A stretch of 64,000 nucleotides of DNA from an uncultured Anaeromusa sp. (GTDB lineage Bacteria > Bacillota > Negativicutes > Anaeromusales > Anaeromusaceae): positions 558,001-622,000 of the forward strand of contig NZ_OY764902.1 of NCBI RefSeq assembly GCF_963668665.1. The letters are read 5' to 3'. A program made the position numbers and the translations under genes. Of the stretch, positions 1 to 8,039 are shown in pieces. The notes beneath the pieces were generated by a model, which was not told the DNA's origin, did not search any database, and saw only the letters and a program-made list of their open reading frames with translations. The stretch's first letter is position 1. The number at the start of each line of letters is the position of its first letter.

Positions 1-429
1 TTCTTCCATTGGCGTTTCAGCGTCTAAACGATGAATCTGGTACACATCTACATATTCCATTTGTAGGCGATGAAGTGTATGATCGATCTCAGCTAGAATG
101 TGCTTACGAGATAAACCGCCTCCATTGGGCCGCCCCGGACGCATCGGAAAATTCACCTTTGATGCAACTACAATTTCATCGCGAGTGAGACCGTATTCTC
201 GAACTAGCTTCCCTGTAATTTCTTCACTTGTACCCATTTGATAAACATTAGCTGTATCAAAGTAATTAATGCCAAGCTCAATGGCTTTCTCAAAGATTTC
301 TTTTCCTTCATCAAATGTTTTAGCCCACGGAAACACGCCATTTTCTTTTCCAGGTTTACCAAAGCTCATCATGCCAAGACATATTCTCGACACGTCCATA
401 CCTGTATTACCAAATTTTACATATTGCAT
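1..429 (-). CDS. Aldo/keto reductase, N-terminal 143 residues (cut by window start)
   Basis: This is the N-terminal part of an NADPH-dependent aldo/keto reductase, reading off the window edge in frame. The translation opens MQYVKFGNTGMDVSRICLGM. The family's catalytic stretch FDTANVY supplies the Asp and Tyr, VVASKV supplies the Lys, and VYQIHRLD carries the conserved His. The ATG is preceded by GAGGAGG at good spacing. It is divergent from the LysR gene, a usual regulator-target arrangement, so that regulator probably controls it. The region is visibly richer in A+T than the rest of the window. The substrate cannot be told from this fragment. Confidence 0.9.
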   Translation of the reverse strand, partial: MQYVKFGNTGMDVSRICLGMMSFGKPGKENGVFPWAKTFDEGKEIFEKAIELGINYFDTANVYQMGTSEEITGKLVREYGLTRDEIVVASKVNFPMRPGRPNGGGLSRKHILAEIDHTLHRLQMEYVDVYQIHRLDAETPMEE

Positions 430-481
430 AAAAATCCTCCTCATCAAAAACCGCTGTATATTGCATCGCGCTTGCAAGGTA

Positions 482-511
482 ATTATAGATAATCTAAATA
501 TTTTTTTCCAA
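482..511 (-). promoter_or_regulatory. Probable promoter of the aldo/keto reductase gene
   Basis: On the minus strand there is TTGGAA, an 18-nt spacer and a perfect TATAAT (complement at 482-487), about 55 nt upstream of the reductase ATG. The -35 matches the consensus at 4 of 6 positions. Confidence 0.5.
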
Positions 512-532
512 TTGATATTTCGTTGTTTCAAT
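511..532. promoter_or_regulatory. Candidate LysR operator (ATTGA-N12-TCAAT)
   Basis: An inverted repeat, ATTGA (511-515) and TCAAT (528-532), has the T-N11-A shape typical of LysR sites. It sits between the two divergent genes, just upstream of the reductase -35 box. The site is inferred from position and symmetry only. Confidence 0.4.
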
Positions 533-573
533 CATGATTTTCTATTAAAAAGAACCGTTTGTTATCGCGTTTA

Positions 574-602
574 TTTACAAAATTATTACAGGGAAATACA
601 AT
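574..602 (+). promoter_or_regulatory. Probable promoter of the LysR gene
   Basis: TTTACA (574-579), a 17-nt spacer and TACAAT (597-602) each match the sigma-A consensus at 5 of 6 positions. The element lies 68 nt upstream of the LysR start codon. Confidence 0.5.
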
Positions 603-669
603 AAATATATTGAATTAATTTATAGCAGTATCGATTTATTTTTCAACAGACGAACGAGGTGACTGTTTT

Positions 670-1557
670 ATGAATACCAAACAAATTGACTATATTCTTG
701 AACTAGCTCAGATCAAAAATTTTAATCGAGCAGCAGAGAATCTCTTTATTTCACAACCAACGCTAACCTATCAGATAAAATCTGTTGAAGATGAAATTGG
801 TTTTCCAATCTTTGATCGCTCAGGTAAAGGCGCAACCCTCACTCCTGCTGGCGTTCAATTCTGTACTACTCTGCGAAATATACGCGATGAGCTAAAACAA
901 GCGATTGAACAAGGACAAAATTTCAGCAATCGCTATCAGGCTGATATTACGATTGGACTTCCTATGCGCTCGACTATCTATTTTTTGCCTGAAGCCATTG
1001 AAATTTTTGAAAAAAATAATGCAACTATATCCGTCACGCCACATTTTCTTCCCCTTGCAGAAACCTCTTCTTTTTTAAAAGGAGAAGAAGACATTCTCTT
1101 TGCAATGAAGAATGATGTAAAACACATTCCAGACATCAAGCTGCATTCCTTATTTGAAAGCCATATTTACTTGATTACAGAGCTAACCGACCCTCTAGCA
1201 CAGAAAGAACTAATTAGAAATTCAGACCTTGCAGGCCGCACTCTCATGGTTGGCGGCGGTTCACCTCCAGAACTACGCAGTGTACAGCAACGCGTTATAC
1301 AAGAATTAAACATTTCTTATTTTAATAGCTATAACCACGATACTACCCTCACCAACATAGCTTCCCACAAAGGAATCTGCCTAGCACCCGGATTTCTCAA
1401 TGATCATAATAATGAGTTCGCTTGGACTCCCTTCGATTGTGAAGAAACGATCTCTTGCGTACTTTGTACTCATAAATCGGATAATCGCGCAAGCGTCCTC
1501 GAATTTGTTCATCTTTTACAAGGTATCTATAGCAATAGGAAGTCATTTTCATTGTAA
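670..1557 (+). CDS. LysR-family transcriptional regulator
   Basis: The product has 295 residues, the normal length for a LysR regulator. The N-terminal winged helix-turn-helix spans about residues 1-60, with FNRAAENLFISQPTLTYQIK as the recognition region. A LysR_substrate effector-binding domain follows from about residue 90 (DITIGLPM) to the end. The start is ATG after GAGGTG. It is divergent from the aldo/keto reductase gene, which is its likely target. Like that gene it is more A+T-rich than downstream genes, so the pair may have been acquired together. The inducer is unknown. Confidence 0.92.
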   Translation: MNTKQIDYILELAQIKNFNRAAENLFISQPTLTYQIKSVEDEIGFPIFDRSGKGATLTPAGVQFCTTLRNIRDELKQAIEQGQNFSNRYQADITIGLPMRSTIYFLPEAIEIFEKNNATISVTPHFLPLAETSSFLKGEEDILFAMKNDVKHIPDIKLHSLFESHIYLITELTDPLAQKELIRNSDLAGRTLMVGGGSPPELRSVQQRVIQELNISYFNSYNHDTTLTNIASHKGICLAPGFLNDHNNEFAWTPFDCEETISCVLCTHKSDNRASVLEFVHLLQGIYSNRKSFSL

Positions 1558-1666
1558 ATCATATAGAGGAAATTAGTATTATCAATATTGATACAATTGT
1601 TTATAGTTGACTCCAAATCAACTGAATTTTTATAATATCTCCTATAAAAGCAATACATCAGTTCGC

Positions 1667-1696
1667 TTGGCTGGCTTACATTTTATTCTCTATAAT
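1667..1696 (+). promoter_or_regulatory. Possible promoter of the OPT transporter gene
   Basis: TTGGCT (1667-1672), an 18-nt spacer and a perfect TATAAT (1691-1696) lie 80 nt before the transporter start. The -35 is weak. The rest of 1558-1776 shows no other clear element beyond a short ATCAATATTGAT palindrome after lysR. Confidence 0.35.
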
Positions 1697-1776
1697 AGAA
1701 TACGTTGGTTGCTTTGTGTACAACATAGACGTAGTTATGGCATAATAAAAGTAATTTTTTTTAAGGAGATACTTGG

Positions 1777-3774
1777 ATGGATAAAAAAAAAGCAGCTTCC
1801 GGCGTTTCTGATGCGTGCTCCTTGTCGGATGCGGCTTTTCTTCCGCTACGTGAGGGAGAAACCTATGAGCCAATATTGAAACCCCGCCAAAAGCCAAAGG
1901 AAGCGACACGTTACGCGGTCCTGTTAGGCTTGCTTTTTGGCGCCGTCTTTACTGTGGCTTGCACCTATATGCCTCTAAAAGTGGGCCAAGGCATTTCGTC
2001 GGATACGCCGATAGCCGCCATGGCTATTGCGTTGGCAGCAGTATTGAAGAGAAATGATGCGTTGGGAGAAAACACCTTGATGGAATGCATCGGCTCTACC
2101 GGCTCCATGGTCAATTCCGGCTTAGTTTTTGTGCTGCCGGCTTTATTTATTCTGCAGCTGCAGGCCTCTTTTACGGAGATGGTTTGGACTACTTTGCTGG
2201 GCGGTTTTTTGGGTATTGCTTACGCCATTATTTTGCGCAATTATTTCGTGGTACATATGCATGGGCACTACCCCTTCCCCGGTTCTTTGGCGACGACGGA
2301 GGTGCTTTTATCCGGAGCCAAAGGGGGAGATAGCCTGCAAGTAATTTTGCTTAGCAGCTTAGTCGGCGGTGCGGCGGATTTTGCGACGAATGCCTTTGGT
2401 TGGTGGAATGCGGCGTTTACCTCCCGCTTTTGCACCTTTGGCAGTTATTTGGCGGAAAAATACAAGCTGTTTTTCGCCATTAACGTGGAGGCTGCGGTTT
2501 TGGCCATCGGCTATATGACGGGCTGGCGTTATGCGGTTATTATTGCCGGAGGCTCGTTATTCGGCTGGTGGGTTTTGCTTCCACTGTTGGCCTCTTTATC
2601 GGCTGAAAATCAAGCCTGGATTTTGGGGACGGCGATGGTAAAACCATTTCAGGAACTGCCGCCGGAGGCTATTTTTCGTCAAGCAGTTCGCTTTGTCGGT
2701 ATTGGTACGTTAGCCATGGCCGGCATTCTTGGGGTTTTAAAGATGGCTCCGTTTATCGGCCTTACCTTTAAAGAAGCTATCGTGGGTGTGTGGAAAAACA
2801 AAAAAAATACATCCGCGGTCTTGCGGACGCAACAAGATGTGCCGATGTCTTGGGTTGTGGGGCTGATTGCAGCGATTGCTCTGGTTTTTACGCTGATCAT
2901 ACAGCAGTATTACGGAGCGACATGGCTGCAGGCGCTTCTTCTAACGCTGGTGCTGTTGGCAGGGTCTTTTCTTTTTTCCGTCGTAGGAACCACTTCCATT
3001 GCCTTTACTTCTTCTGAGCCTGTATCCGGCTTGACTTTGCTGACGTTGATTATTGGCGCGCAAGCGATGCTGAGCACAGGGCTCGTCGGCGAAGTCGGCA
3101 TTTTGGCGGTATTGCTTATGGCAGCGGTTGTTTGCGGCTGCCTCTGGATGACTGGTTGCTTTGTGGGCGATTTAAAGGTGGCTTTTTGGCTTGGCATCAC
3201 ACCGAAGACGTTGCAGATTTGGAAAGTTATCAGCACTCTTGTATCCGCGCTTATTGCCGCCGGCGTTATGCTCCTTCTTGCCAAAAGTATGGGCTTCTGC
3301 GGCCCGGGATCCTTGGCGGCGCCTCAAGCTAATGCGGTGGCGGCGGTCATCGGGCCGCTCATGGCCGGCCAGGAAGCTCCTTGGATGTTATACCTTGCAG
3401 GCGCCGTATTGGCTGTTATGTTAGACTGTTTAAAGGTGCCGGCATTGGCGTTTGGCTTGGGCTTATATGTCCCGTTGGAACTCAATATGCCTTTATTGGC
3501 TGGCGGTAGTATTGCCTATCTCATGGCTCATAGCAGCCGCGATACGCTCCTTAACCAATGGCGTCAGCGGCGCGGCATTCTCATTAGCTCTGGTTTTATT
3601 GCCGGCGGCTCGATCATGGGGGTCTGCAGCGTCGGCTTGCGAGTGATGGGCTATGATTTCAGCCAGCTTTCCTGGGGAAGCACGGAAAACCCGGAATTAT
3701 ATTCCTTGGTGATGTATGTTTTCTTGTGCGGCTTTTTCATTTGGTATAGTCGACGGGGTAACCCGACAGCCTAA
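1777..3774 (+). CDS. OPT-family oligopeptide (or metal-chelate) transporter
   Basis: This is a 665-residue polytopic membrane protein of the OPT family. A hydrophilic N-terminus of about 45 residues is followed by many hydrophobic segments, beginning with YAVLLGLLFGAVFTVACTY. The conserved early region MPLKVGQGISSDTPIAAMAI and the ECIGSTGSMVNSG stretch fit prokaryotic OPT proteins. These are secondary transporters of peptides or siderophore- or nicotianamine-like chelates. The start ATG follows AAGGAGATACTTGG. It stands alone on the plus strand and converges on the GNAT gene. Peptide uptake would suit an amino-acid-fermenting organism, but the substrate is inference. Confidence 0.88.
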   Translation: MDKKKAASGVSDACSLSDAAFLPLREGETYEPILKPRQKPKEATRYAVLLGLLFGAVFTVACTYMPLKVGQGISSDTPIAAMAIALAAVLKRNDALGENTLMECIGSTGSMVNSGLVFVLPALFILQLQASFTEMVWTTLLGGFLGIAYAIILRNYFVVHMHGHYPFPGSLATTEVLLSGAKGGDSLQVILLSSLVGGAADFATNAFGWWNAAFTSRFCTFGSYLAEKYKLFFAINVEAAVLAIGYMTGWRYAVIIAGGSLFGWWVLLPLLASLSAENQAWILGTAMVKPFQELPPEAIFRQAVRFVGIGTLAMAGILGVLKMAPFIGLTFKEAIVGVWKNKKNTSAVLRTQQDVPMSWVVGLIAAIALVFTLIIQQYYGATWLQALLLTLVLLAGSFLFSVVGTTSIAFTSSEPVSGLTLLTLIIGAQAMLSTGLVGEVGILAVLLMAAVVCGCLWMTGCFVGDLKVAFWLGITPKTLQIWKVISTLVSALIAAGVMLLLAKSMGFCGPGSLAAPQANAVAAVIGPLMAGQEAPWMLYLAGAVLAVMLDCLKVPALAFGLGLYVPLELNMPLLAGGSIAYLMAHSSRDTLLNQWRQRRGILISSGFIAGGSIMGVCSVGLRVMGYDFSQLSWGSTENPELYSLVMYVFLCGFFIWYSRRGNPTA

Positions 3775-3780
3775 GACGCT

Positions 3781-4230
3781 TTAATGCCATTGCATGCGCA
3801 CATAGAAGCGGTCGTTTTTCTCAAAAGGTTTTCCCTCACGCTGAAAGCCGAAAGAAGCGTAAAAAGCTTCTTTTTCTTGGCGCGAATCCAGTACGATAGG
3901 GCGTTCTTTTGCAAGCAACGATGCTTCCTTCAATACATGCCTTAGAAGTTTGCTTCCCCAGCCTTGTTGTTGCTGTGATGGCAAAGTGGCAAACTTACGT
4001 AATTGCAAATCCGCATCGCTGCTAAATAAAGACAGGCAGGAAACTAGCAATTTACTGTTTGACTCTGTAATTACAAAGAGACCAAAATGCAAGGCCGTTT
4101 CATCACCAGGAAGTTGCACGAAAGAAATATCCTTATCCGGCCACATGGCTTCTTGGCGCAACGGCCAGGTTTCTTCGGCTTGAATCAATTCAATACAATA
4201 GGATGGACTTTGCGTATCCGTTTTAGACAT
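3781..4230 (-). CDS. GNAT-family N-acetyltransferase
   Basis: This is a 149-residue acetyltransferase of the GNAT fold. The acetyl-CoA pyrophosphate-binding loop is visible as QQQGWGSKLLRHVL at about residues 91-104, followed by the LDSRQEKEAFYASFGF segment typical of motif B. The start is uncertain. The chosen ATG (MSKTDTQ) directly abuts an AAAGGAG sequence, which is too close for normal use, and an upstream ATG at 4293 has no ribosome-binding site. The substrate is not predictable. It converges with the OPT gene with a 6-nt gap. Confidence 0.8.
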   Translation of the reverse strand: MSKTDTQSPSYCIELIQAEETWPLRQEAMWPDKDISFVQLPGDETALHFGLFVITESNSKLLVSCLSLFSSDADLQLRKFATLPSQQQQGWGSKLLRHVLKEASLLAKERPIVLDSRQEKEAFYASFGFQREGKPFEKNDRFYVRMQWH

Positions 4231-4292
4231 CTCCTTTCTAAAATAAAGTATTAAATAACAATTTAATAAATGTTTCCTGATGTGTACCACCA

Positions 4293-4433
4293 TTAGACAA
4301 TGTACATAGAATTTTCTAATGGTATTGTAAGGGCTTTGCTAAAAACGACGCTCACAGAGCATTTGTGGACGTCGTTTTTTCTTCTTTTCTTTCCCTTGCT
4401 TTCTTCTACTCTATTCAAAAATTCGAACCCCAC
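4293..4433 (-). CDS. Possible small lysine-rich ORF, 46 residues
   Basis: A GTG codon after AAAGGAGGG (short spacing, about 3-4 nt) opens a reading frame starting VGFEFLNRVEESKGKKRRK and ending at 4293. A terminator hairpin lies inside the frame, which argues against it or would make it a leader-type peptide. No family is recognised. Confidence 0.2.
   Translation of the reverse strand: MGFEFLNRVEESKGKKRRKNDVHKCSVSVVFSKALTIPLENSMYIV
4341..4380 (-). terminator. Bidirectional rho-independent terminator
   Basis: AAAAACGACG at 4341-4350 pairs with CGTCGTTTTTT at its 3' side, with an inner CACA/TGTG extension. T-runs lie on both strands. On the minus strand it would end transcripts coming from the recombinase gene. 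Confidence 0.65.
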
Positions 4434-4459
4434 AAACCCTCCTTTTTCTGGTGGAGACC

Positions 4460-4489
4460 GGATGCTACGCCATCCATGGCGGCGCATCC
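4460..4489 (-). other. Stem-loop downstream of the recombinase gene
   Basis: GGATG and CGCC on one side pair with GGCG and CATCC on the other, around a 9-nt loop, about 45 nt past the recombinase stop. There is no T-run, so it is not a simple terminator. It may stabilise the mRNA end or be a remnant of an attachment region. Confidence 0.3.
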
Positions 4490-4533
4490 AGCGTTGTCGT
4501 CGCGACTCCGGTTCTCTTTGTTCGTTTATTATA

Positions 4534-5514
4534 TCAATCTACTTGAATGGGAATTTTGCTGGTATAGCGATGCGACAGCTGATCATCCAGGTGAGCGTAT
4601 TTGGCAGTTGTCGTGGGGCTGGCATGGCGCAAGGTTTCCTGGACAATGCGCAAATCTTTGGTTTCTTGGTAAAGCAAGGTGCCACAGGTATGACGCAATA
4701 AATGACAGCTTTTCCCCGGCTTTTTAAGATCGGCTTTTTGAAACCAATGATCAATAATATCGCGAATGCCGCAGCGTGAAAGCCGTCCGCCGTTATGATG
4801 ACGGCTGACGGAAACGAAAAGCGGCGTGCCCTCCTCGTCTCCCTTCACAGGGCGGCGTTGTTTAGCATAGGAGTCCAACGCGGCAAGAACATCTTCGCGT
4901 AGATATACGTAGCCGTCTCTTTTTTTGCCATGTACTAGCATCATGCCATTGTTCCAATCGACATCTTCGACGTTGGCACGGTGAATTTCCACGGTACGTA
5001 AGCCTTGCAACGCCATCAGTACCAGGATGGCTTTAGCGCGCAGCGCCTCTTCCCCTTCTTTGGGGATGAGCGACAATAAATGCTGCATATCGGCGGCGGT
5101 AAGAAAGGACTGCGGCTGCAGTCTGGCGCGGCGATCTTCGCCAGCGTATACTTCGGCTGCCGGATTTTCTTTGAGAATGCCTCTGGAAACGGCGGCCGCG
5201 TAAAAACGACGCAGTGCTGTTAGCTTTAAGGCAATGGTGCTGACTTTATAGCGTTTTTTCTCCCAAAGATACTGGCGGTATACTTTCAATTGGTGCACGG
5301 TAGCCTGCTCTGGCTGTAGTCCTTCCTCTCGGCACCAAAGAAGAAACTGACGAATGTGGGAGAGATAGGTTGCCATTGTGTCGGCAGCGGCGCGGCCATG
5401 GGCTACGTCCAAACGGAGAAACTCGCCAAAACGTTGCAAAAATTCTTCTTTGCTCCAACTATTTGGACTCAGCAAAGAAGATGCGGCCGGAATAGTTACC
5501 TGCTGCCCATTCAT
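4534..5514 (-). CDS. Orphan tyrosine recombinase (XerC/D-like integrase)
   Basis: This is a 326-residue phage-integrase-family recombinase. The N-terminal SAM-like core-binding domain covers about residues 24-115 and the catalytic domain about 135-315. All catalytic residues are visible: R173 (GLRTVEIH), K198 in the beta-hairpin (GKKRDGYVYL), H271 and R274 (CHLLRHTCGTLL), H297 (LRHASPTTTAKY) and the nucleophile Y306. The ATG follows GAGGAGG. It is not next to phage, transposon or conjugation genes. A palindrome of dif-like geometry lies over its promoter (5550-5585). A separate housekeeping xerD is present at 24021-24908, so this copy is accessory or serves a distinct site. Confidence 0.92.
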   Translation of the reverse strand: MNGQQVTIPAASSLLSPNSWSKEEFLQRFGEFLRLDVAHGRAAADTMATYLSHIRQFLLWCREEGLQPEQATVHQLKVYRQYLWEKKRYKVSTIALKLTALRRFYAAAVSRGILKENPAAEVYAGEDRRARLQPQSFLTAADMQHLLSLIPKEGEEALRAKAILVLMALQGLRTVEIHRANVEDVDWNNGMMLVHGKKRDGYVYLREDVLAALDSYAKQRRPVKGDEEGTPLFVSVSRHHNGGRLSRCGIRDIIDHWFQKADLKKPGKSCHLLRHTCGTLLYQETKDLRIVQETLRHASPTTTAKYAHLDDQLSHRYTSKIPIQVD

Positions 5515-5549
5515 ATCTATCTCCTCCTCGGGATCTACATTATCGTTCC

Positions 5550-5585
5550 CTTAACTCCTTATAATTATACTTATAAGGAGTTAAG
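5550..5585. promoter_or_regulatory. Perfect 15-bp inverted repeat with 6-bp centre; dif-like recombination site or operator
   Basis: CTTAACTCCTTATAA (5550-5564) and its exact complement TTATAAGGAGTTAAG (5571-5585) flank a 6-bp centre, TTATAC. The inner 11-6-11 geometry matches Xer recombination sites, and the left 11 bp (ACTCCTTATAA) resemble the left arm of Bacillus dif. It overlaps the -10 box of the recombinase promoter. There is no T-run, so it is not a simple terminator. It is either the recombinase's own core site or a repressor operator. Confidence 0.6.
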
Positions 5586-5592
5586 GAGTCAA
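5564..5592 (-). promoter_or_regulatory. Strong promoter of the recombinase gene
   Basis: On the minus strand there is TTGACT (complement at 5587-5592), a 17-nt spacer and a perfect TATAAT (5564-5569). Transcription would begin near 5557, about 43 nt before the ATG. The spacer and -10 lie inside the perfect palindrome. Confidence 0.8.
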
Positions 5593-5593
5593 G

Positions 5594-5623
5594 AAAAGGC
5601 GGTTTTGGGTAAAACCGCCTTTT
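5594..5623 (-). terminator. Terminator of the 2-oxoacid oxidoreductase operon
   Basis: AAAAGGCGGTTTT pairs with AAAACCGCCTTTT around a 4-nt loop, 22 nt past the gamma-subunit stop codon. It directly abuts the -35 box of the recombinase promoter. Confidence 0.85.
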
Positions 5624-5645
5624 CGAATATTGCAGATCTTCTCTT

Positions 5646-6200
5646 TTACTTTTTAATGAAATCGGCCCCCCGCTGGATGGCTGCTTCGTTAATTTTGAAG
5701 AGTTCCGGCTTATTGGCGAATTTCTTTTCAAACATTTTTTTGAACGCTCCCAGCATGGATTCAGTTTTCACCGGCTCCCCTGCTGCGATAATAGCTCCGA
5801 GCATGACCATGTTGCCTACTTTGGGATTGCCAAGTTCAGCAGCAATTTCATTGACAGGTACTTTAAAGACATTGATGTCTTTGCGAGTAGCGTCTTTTTC
5901 AATGAGAGAGCTGTTGATGATCAAGGTGCCTCCTTTTTGCAGGGATCCTTCAAAACGAGTCAGAGACGGCAGATTCATGGCGACAACCATGGACGGCTCA
6001 CTGACCATCGGCGCGCCAATGGGATCTTCGGACACAATAACCGAACAATAAGCAGTGCCGCCGCGCATTTCCGGTCCATAAGAAGGAATCCAGGTTACTT
6101 CTTTGCCTTCGAGCATGCCAGCATACGTCAACAGCTGTCCCATGAGCATGATGCCCTGACCGCCGAATCCAGACATAATAATTTCATGTGTTTGCGACAT
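5646..6200 (-). CDS. 2-oxoacid:ferredoxin oxidoreductase, gamma subunit
   Basis: This 184-residue subunit belongs to the pyruvate ferredoxin/flavodoxin oxidoreductase gamma (POR gamma) family. It opens with the typical SGFGGQGIMLMGQLLTYAG and continues with PSYGPEMRGGTAYCSVIVS. It is the smallest catalytic-complex subunit and forms part of the CoA-binding region. Its ATG overlaps the beta-subunit stop as TAATG, so the two are translationally coupled. It is the last gene of the delta-alpha-beta-gamma operon and is followed by a terminator. Confidence 0.93.
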   Translation of the reverse strand: MSQTHEIIMSGFGGQGIMLMGQLLTYAGMLEGKEVTWIPSYGPEMRGGTAYCSVIVSEDPIGAPMVSEPSMVVAMNLPSLTRFEGSLQKGGTLIINSSLIEKDATRKDINVFKVPVNEIAAELGNPKVGNMVMLGAIIAAGEPVKTESMLGAFKKMFEKKFANKPELFKINEAAIQRGADFIKK

Positions 6201-6952
6201 TATTTGGCCACCTCCTCAGGCGTTTTGAAAACCCCAAGGGGATAGTAAGGCATCATATTGGCTTCCATCCATTTTACAGCGTCAATGGCGCTTAATCCCC
6301 AGTTAGTCGGGCAAGTGGAAAGAACTTCTACCATGGTGAATCCTTTGCCTTCCAATTGCATCTTGAAGGCTTTTTTAATAGCGGCTTTAGCCTTTGCCAT
6401 ATTGGCGGGATTATTGACAGCTACGCGTTCGATATAAACGGCTCCGTCCAAGGTAGCCAGCATTTCCGACACACGGATGGGGATGCCTGCCGTTTCCGCT
6501 TTGCGGCCGTAGGGTGAGGTTTGTGTGACTTGACCTACCAAACTAGTCGGCGCCATCTGACCGCCGGTCATGCCGTAAATAGCGTTGTTAACGAAAATAG
6601 TAGTAATTTTCTCGCCGCGCGCCGCAGCATGAACAATCTCTGCTGCGCCAATGGCTGCAAGATCGCCGTCACCCTGATAGGTGAACACCGGAGCTTCCGG
6701 ATGAACGCGCTTGATGCCGGTAGCTACAGCCGGAGCACGGCCATGAGCGGCTTCAAACATATCAATGTTGAAATAATCATAAGCAAGTACCGAACAGCCG
6801 ACAGGAGCGACGCCGATGGCGCTGTCCTGCACGCCCAATTCATCAATAACCTCTGCTACCAGGCGGTGGATAATGCCATGATGGCATCCGGGGCAATAGT
6901 GTGTAGGTACATCTACAAGTGAAGCAGGACGACCAAAAACTTTTTCAGCCAT
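6200..6952 (-). CDS. vorA: 2-oxoacid:ferredoxin oxidoreductase, beta (thiamine diphosphate) subunit
   Basis: This 250-residue subunit binds thiamine diphosphate. CPGCHHGIIHRLVAEVI lies near the N-terminus. The TPP/Mg motif is GDGDLAAIGAAE with the downstream VNNAIYGMTGGQMAPTS, and both are typical of KorB/VorA-type proteins. The complex decarboxylates a 2-oxoacid, passes electrons to ferredoxin and forms acyl-CoA. It is spaced 4 nt after the alpha gene and coupled to the gamma gene. The symbol follows the VorB-type partner; KorB is an equally usable name. Confidence 0.9.
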   Translation of the reverse strand: MAEKVFGRPASLVDVPTHYCPGCHHGIIHRLVAEVIDELGVQDSAIGVAPVGCSVLAYDYFNIDMFEAAHGRAPAVATGIKRVHPEAPVFTYQGDGDLAAIGAAEIVHAAARGEKITTIFVNNAIYGMTGGQMAPTSLVGQVTQTSPYGRKAETAGIPIRVSEMLATLDGAVYIERVAVNNPANMAKAKAAIKKAFKMQLEGKGFTMVEVLSTCPTNWGLSAIDAVKWMEANMMPYYPLGVFKTPEEVAK

Positions 6953-6956
6953 GAGA

Positions 6957-8024
6957 TCATTTCCCTCCTTTGCCGCTCATAATAGCAACGATTTTTTCGT
7001 AAATTTCATTGGGGCTGGGCATTACGCCGCCCATGCGTCCATAGAAATGAACCGGCTTGTCTTTACCGACGGCCAGCCTTACGTCTTCGACCATTTGGCC
7101 GGCGCTGAGCTCTACCGTCAGGAAGGCGGAAGCCTTTTGCGCTAATGCTTCGAGCGGAGCTGTTGGGAAAGGCCACAAAGTGATCGGACGGAGCATGCCG
7201 ACTTTCAGTCCTTCTTTATGCGCTTTTTCCATCGCTGTGCGGGCAATACGGGAGCTAATGCCATAGGCTACAATGACCAATTCGGCATCATCTGTATAAA
7301 GCTCTTCATAGCGAACTTCAGCAGCGGAAATTTTGGCGAATTTTTCCTGCAGATGCAGGTTATGCTGTTCCATCGCATCCGGCTGGAGATACAGCGAATT
7401 GATGATATTCGGTTTTTTACGGCCTTTCAAGCCAGCTGCAGCCCAAGGCTTAGCCGGAGGAGTGATGGTGCTGGCCTTGAATTCGGCAGGCTCCATCATT
7501 TGGCCTAAAGCACCGTCGCCCAAAAGCATGACCGGCGTACGATATTGATCTGCCAAATCAAATGAAAGAATCGTATAGTCTACCATTTCCTGTACAGAGT
7601 TCGGCGCCAAGACGATCAGACGATAGTCGCCGTGACCGCCGCCTTTAGTAGCCTGGAAGTAGTCGGACTGTGCCGGCTGGATGCTGCCCAGGCCCGGGCC
7701 TCCACGAGCAATGTTGACAATGACACAAGGCAGTTCGGCCCCTGCAATATAGGAAATTCCTTCTTGCTTTAAGCTAATGCCGGGGCTTGAAGAAGAAGTC
7801 ATGGAACGAGCGCCTGCACCGGCTGCTCCATAAACCATATTGATAGCGGCAATTTCGCTTTCCGCCTGTAAAAACACCCCGTCAATTTTCGGCATGCGTT
7901 TGGCCATATATTCGGTAAGTTCGGTTTGAGGGGTAATGGGATAGCCAAAATAATGACGACACCCGGCAACAATGGCAGCTTCACCTATCGCCTCATTGCC
8001 TTTCATTAGAACTTTTTCAGCCAC
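6957..8024 (-). CDS. vorB: 2-oxoacid (probably 2-oxoisovalerate):ferredoxin oxidoreductase, alpha subunit
   Basis: This is a 355-residue alpha subunit without a fused gamma domain. Landmarks are MKGNEAIGEAAIVAGCRHYF and YPITPQTELTEYM at the start, FLQAESEIAAINMVYGAAGA, SSSSPGISLKQEGISY, and RGGPGLGSIQPAQSDYFQAT. This pattern is that of the VorB branch, which oxidises branched-chain 2-oxoacids, rather than fused pyruvate enzymes. 2-oxoglutarate cannot be excluded. With pduL next door the acyl-CoA made could be turned into acyl phosphate for ATP synthesis, a typical amino-acid fermentation scheme. Confidence 0.88.
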   Translation of the reverse strand: MAEKVLMKGNEAIGEAAIVAGCRHYFGYPITPQTELTEYMAKRMPKIDGVFLQAESEIAAINMVYGAAGAGARSMTSSSSPGISLKQEGISYIAGAELPCVIVNIARGGPGLGSIQPAQSDYFQATKGGGHGDYRLIVLAPNSVQEMVDYTILSFDLADQYRTPVMLLGDGALGQMMEPAEFKASTITPPAKPWAAAGLKGRKKPNIINSLYLQPDAMEQHNLHLQEKFAKISAAEVRYEELYTDDAELVIVAYGISSRIARTAMEKAHKEGLKVGMLRPITLWPFPTAPLEALAQKASAFLTVELSAGQMVEDVRLAVGKDKPVHFYGRMGGVMPSPNEIYEKIVAIMSGKGGK

Positions 8025-8039
8025 AGTACTTCCTCCCCT

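Noticed and set aside
4383..4533. tRNA or tRNA fragment as attachment site of the recombinase
   Set aside because: A TTCGAACC-like string and a tail resembling CCACCA occur, but no acceptor or T-arm pairing can be drawn.
4534..5514. Prophage or integrative element
   Set aside because: No structural, replication, relaxase or cargo genes accompany the recombinase. Flanking genes are metabolic.
5550..5585. Rho-independent terminator
   Set aside because: The palindrome is A+T-rich with no T-run after it, and it overlaps a near-consensus promoter. The real terminator is at 5594-5623.
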